Of a DNA stretch of 64,000 nucleotides, positions 59,377 through 64,000 are shown in pieces. The notes under the pieces are model-generated. The model had not been told where the DNA came from. It ran no database searches and saw nothing but the letters and a program-made list of their open reading frames with translations. This DNA is from Azolla caroliniana (lineage: Eukaryota; Polypodiophyta), in the NCBI GenBank assembly GCA_043228905.1, contig JBHGNT010000013.1, positions 16,926,001 through 16,990,000 on the forward strand, given 5' to 3'. A program made the translations under genes and the position numbers. Position 1 is the first letter of the stretch. Every line of letters begins with the position of its first letter.

Positions 59377-60994
59377 CCAATGTGGGAGGTTTTCGTGTGG
59401 CCAATCTATTTTACTACAATTGGACCCCAAGTTAACACCTTTTAAGGAGTCATACGTTTTTTTTTTTTCATTTCAAGATCCAACAAATTAGTTTGCATAA
59501 GGAACTTGCAACATTGTCCAAAGATTTGATAAAGTACTTGTGACACTTGATCTTTCCCATGGATCATTCCACCTACTTAGTGTTGGTGGGTTTTATCTAG
59601 CTTGCTAGTTTGATGTTATCTAGGTCAATTGTGAATCATTTTTTATATACCACATTAGCAAAAGCAAATTTCTACATTTATCTGTGAAGGCACACTTCTC
59701 TAGATCCAACTTCAACCTTGTATCTTGGCACTATTGCAAGTACAAAGTTATTACTTACGTTGAGGAAATTCACTCTTTACCCAACAATGTCATGCACAAA
59801 TACTTTTATTAATTTTATGAGGCAATCATGGAACACCCTTTCTAATATCACTCATGTATTTCAAAGTTCAATTATCATAATGGCAACCCTAGTCCCCCTC
59901 AAAACTCAATCAAAAAGGTTGTTTTGATCTTGTTTCTAACTACATTTTTGGCTTGGACATAACCAATGAACCCATCAAAGATACTTATCAGTTTTAGTGT
60001 TGGAGTTCTAGTAGTTAGTACATTCCCTTAATTTCTTGTTTTTTTGGAGGAACACTACCACATATAACTTCTAGGTTTATTTCCTACCAATTGTATGAAC
60101 TAAATCCTTTATGGCATATCAATTTCGTCCTTCAACATTTTCCCATAGTTGCGTTTCATACAATACCTTGATTGTTTGTTTGACACTACTCTCACCTAAT
60201 GTAGGTTTGTCTTACGCTCATAAAGTTTGTGGTTGTTGCTCTTCGTGTTTGTTTGTGCAGGTTCTATGATGCAATCAAGATTAGGACCATTTAAACCATT
60301 TTTAATTTTTACCATTTTAAGAGACGTGTTAGTTAATTAAGATCCAATAATTATTTCTATAGTTCCACCTTGCACTCCTCAAGTGTGCCCAACCTGGCAT
60401 TGCCCTTTGAATAATATTGTATGTATTGGCCATTCAACTTCCTAGCTGTAGCACCAAGTGAGTCTCTACTTTCGTTGTTTTCCTTCCCTATAGTGCGAAG
60501 AAGGATTAGAATATAAGAACTCTTCTTCTATGGTGGGGATGGTAAAGTAATGACACAACCATCCTCCTTGGCAACATACGAAAAAGATAAACAAGAGTGC
60601 CTAACTTTTGTAGAACACTTGGTCTTAAATAAGGGCGCACAATTCTTTTCCACTATTCGGATATTAGGTAAAGCGGTGTTTAACAACAACAACAATATTA
60701 GCAATAGGAGACGGAAGTAGCACTAGTAGTGGGAGTGCTCTAGCAATAGCGGTAGAAGGAATAGGAGTAGGAGCAGCAAGAAAACAAGGGGGAGGAAAAT
60801 AAAAACAAACAACTCGTGGGTCGAAAGATATTCGGTCGAACTCACAAAAAGCATGCAACTGCTCGGAAGCATGAATTGTAATATATATGCAAACATACAT
60901 ATAATGAAGCAGAAAAAAACAACACTAAAATCAATAGATAAATAAGAAAAATTCAAGTATGGATAGTATACAAATAAGTATTAAATATAATACT
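59377..60994. other. Intergenic, nothing recognised
   Basis: AT-rich DNA. A GGAGTAGGAG-type purine-rich patch lies near 60700-60780. Confidence 0.4.
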
Positions 60995-61685
<691 letters not shown>

Positions 61686-63334
61686 CATAGCAAAGAAAGG
61701 TATATTATTAGGAATTAACAACCATCATCAATAACAAAACAAGAACCCAAAAAGAAAACAACAGACAAGAATTAAGTAATATACCCCCCCCCCCCCCCTT
61801 CTTCCCCCGAGGATATAGTTTACTCTGCTTTAATGGCTGCCCCATTCCCTTTCCCAATCTAAATCTCACAGTGTCCTCCTCATCCCCCCTTCACTTCTTC
61901 TGCATCAGCATCATCGGATTCGAAGGTGAGTTTGAACTTTTCTCACTGCTTCATGCTATGTGGAAGAGAACATTAACGAAAAAACAGGGATTATCATATC
62001 ATTCGCCTCTGTTTCTGCATTTCTCTTTTTCTTTTCTTTTCTTTTTTCTGTGAGATCTCAATCGTTCATCAGCTTTCTTTCTGCGTTTTTTTTGTTAGTT
62101 TCTTGATTTGGGTTCTTTTTTGTCACAAAAAACCTGCAATTGCTTAACTCTGGTTTTCAGCGATTCTGTTTATTTCTTGATTTTTGGGTTTTCTATTTTT
62201 TTATTTATTACTTTCTCCATATCTCAATCTACCATCGCTTTATTTCAGAGATTGATGTTGGTTTTTATTAGTTTCAATGGTGTTAGAGGCTTTTATTTAG
62301 CCAAAAGTATGCTTGATCATTCTCAAAAGCATATATTTATATGCTTGCTACTATATATTTGAATTTCTTATCTTGTAGCAACATCCTTGACCATATACCC
62401 CTTAATATAAAGTGGATGAGGATAGATGGGAATATTTTTTTGCTTGTTCATAGTTATTTTGCTCGTGCACAATAAATGGCAATGCACATTGCTTATATTT
62501 CTGCATGTAACATGTTCTGAAAATGGAATCGATTTAATTATGAACTTTAGGGCCTACTTGTCTCGATCTATGAGATCAATTGCTAATGGTGAGAAATAGC
62601 CAAACGTTTTTCTATGTAGCGGTGAAATCATTTCTCCACTACATTAATTTGAGTGCTACATAGAAATACGAAAAGGTTTACACAATTTTGCAGTTCTTAT
62701 ACACTGTCCGATATTCTTGCTTTGGTAGTTCTTGTGAACTGGTGATACACATGGTTTGTCGCAATGGAAAGATCGGATGCATCTGACATGTTGGAATCAG
62801 GCATGGAGAATATAGATCATCTTGTAAGGGATGGGATGCATTTGATATGATATAGGACACAATAACTTGGGATGCACTATGATTCATGTTATTCCTTATA
62901 GCACTATCTGTCTGGTTAGCCTGGTTCTTTATTTACATACTAGATTGCATTTTGGTTTTTGTTGATGATCAACTCAATTAGCTATTCTTTTTGTATGGAT
63001 GACATATCACTTATCACTATGGTTGTAACATTTTGTGGGTCTCAAAGGTCATTTTGGTTTCTATAGAAATGTAAATATCGTTTTTTCTCTTTGAAGTTTC
63101 AAAAGTTAATTACACAAATATCTTTCCCAAACTTTAATTATTTAGTTTGTGGCATTAACATTGATTTGTATTTGTGTGTAGCATGGATGCCGCATATTTT
63201 TGTATCTAACTGGATACAAAATCAGCTCAGCACACGTATACCCATCCGGTTGCAAATTTTGATTAACAAATGCTTTGAAGAACTAAATCCATTCAATTTA
63301 TATGAAATATCAAGCTTTCAATAAAAGATAAAGC
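61686..63334 (+). other. Kinase promoter and leader region
   Basis: A poly-C run at about 61782-61798, then a pyrimidine-rich stretch and a possible leader exon ending before GTGAGT at 61926. The rest looks like a leader intron, including a fold-back segment (62609-62666). An in-frame TAA sits directly before the kinase ATG. Confidence 0.5.
62609..62666. repeat. Fold-back (MITE-like) inverted repeat
   Basis: TTTCTATGTAGC (62609-62620) and GCTACATAGAAA (62655-62666) are perfect 12-bp arms. Weaker pairing extends outward (CCAAACGTTTTT against AAAAGGTTT), with an inner GGTGAAAT/ATTTCTCC partial hairpin. Confidence 0.6.
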
Positions 63335-64000
63335 ATGGCTGGCCCCAACACTCCAAGAAATATCACAGAAAATTCAAAGACTACAACCATATGTTCTGCA
63401 GAGGCTGTACATAAGGTATCCATTCATCTCAGTAGCACTCTAACCTTGGAAAGTATCAATGAGCCCACAATAGGTGGATTCCCTCCAAGCAGTCATGATA
63501 CCAGCAGCATCAATTCAAAGAAATTTGTTCATCCCAGTGCAGATGATGGAAAATATGGTACAAATGATGTGAAAACCAGCAATAAAGCTAATTTGGCAGC
63601 AGCAGACGGTACAAAAACTAGCTGTAGTCGGGTAAGTGTCAGTAGTTCAGCAAGCGATGGGAGTGTAAACAGCAGTATTGTGGGAGGCCCTAGTAAACCC
63701 CACAAGGCTAATGATGTCAGGTGGGATGCTATTCAAGCAATATGTTTACGTGATGGCAATCTTGGGTTGAGCCACTTTAGGCTACTCAAGAGGCTTGGAT
63801 GCGGTGATATTGGTAGTGTTTATCTTTCGGAGTTGAACACCACCAACTACCTCTTTGCCATGAAGGTCATGGATAAATGCTCCCTGGCAAATCGGAAAAA
63901 ACTTGTAAGAGCTCAAACAGAGAAGGAAATCTTGGCATGTTTAGATCATCCATTTTTACCGACTTTATATGCCCATTTTGAAACCGAGAAATTTTCTTGC
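63335..64000 (+). CDS. AGC-family protein kinase, D6PK/PVPK-like (5' part, runs off window)
   Basis: Open for 222 codons from ATG 63335 to the window edge, with a stop immediately upstream. Residues 1-130 are a serine/threonine- and asparagine-rich, low-complexity N-terminus. Then follow [16 protein letters not shown] and [20 protein letters not shown], the hallmark entry of plant AGCVIII kinases, with the glycine loop GCGDIG, catalytic lysine in FAMKVMDK, helix-C glutamate in RAQTEKEIL, and [20 protein letters not shown]. The family phosphorylates auxin transporters and other plasma-membrane targets and directs polar growth. The activation loop, the family's insertion before APE and the tail lie outside the window, so D6PK-like, PVPK-like and KIPK-like cannot be separated here. 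Confidence 0.92.
   Translation, partial: MAGPNTPRNITENSKTTTICSAEAVHKVSIHLSSTLTLESINEPTIGGFPPSSHDTSSINSKKFVHPSADDGKYGTNDVKTSNKANLAAADGTKTSCSRVSVSSSASDGSVNSSIVGGPSKPHKANDVRWDAIQAICLRDGNLGLSHFRLLKRLGCGDIGSVYLSELNTTNYLFAMKVMDKCSLANRKKLVRAQTEKEILACLDHPFLPTLYAHFETEKFSC

Overview
The window is nuclear DNA from a land plant, most likely a seed plant; the species cannot be named from the sequence. Evidence: long GT-AG introns (up to about 3.5 kb), a plant-type AGC protein kinase, an ATX1/CCH-type copper chaperone, AT-rich DNA full of (CT)n microsatellites, and a heavy load of Ty3/gypsy, Ty1/copia, LINE and DNA-transposon remains. Four host genes are supported: a TMEM230-like two-helix membrane protein (+, 13460-17291, two exons), a CCZ1 vacuolar-fusion protein (-, about 19647-29744, eight firm exons plus a tentative last one), an ATX1-like copper chaperone (+, 44332-46093, three exons), and the 5' part of an AGC (D6PK/PVPK-like) kinase running off the right edge (+, from 63335).

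Layout. 438-6080: complete but decayed chromodomain Ty3/gypsy element (copy 1). 7720-10660: RTE-type LINE fragment, then a Ty1/copia remnant (-) interrupted by an LTR of another family. 11419-12025: solo LTR with perfect 5-bp target duplication. 12026-31051: TMEM230 and CCZ1 genes. 31052-35450: decayed Reina/Tekay-like gypsy element (-) holding a hAT-like insertion with 8-bp duplication. 35832-41478: younger copy 2 of the first element. 41479-49130: copper chaperone gene and satellite-like duplications. 50330-59376: LINE remnants, plus a diverged solo LTR related to copies 1 and 2. 60995-61685: (ACATAC)n array. 61860-64000: kinase leader and gene.

Most interesting are the two related Ty3/gypsy elements. 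Gag and Pol resemble the Tf1/sushi branch of chromoviruses (fungi, vertebrates) rather than the usual plant clades. Both copies lack a tRNA-type primer binding site. Instead, the 12 bases predicted to start the transcript (33 bp downstream of the TATA box) are perfectly complementary to 12 bases lying 2 bp inside the 5' LTR, the layout expected for Tf1-style self-priming. Both also carry a textbook -1 frameshift signal at the gag-pol junction: GTTAAAC, 7-nt spacer, 10-bp hairpin. Both copies have intact target duplications; both are disabled (six nonsense codons in copy 1; an 8-bp deletion in RT and an early chromodomain-tail stop in copy 2).

The host genes are not an operon. Their likely roles are endomembrane traffic (CCZ1, with MON1, activates RAB7; TMEM230 family), cytosolic copper delivery, and polar-growth/auxin-type signalling.
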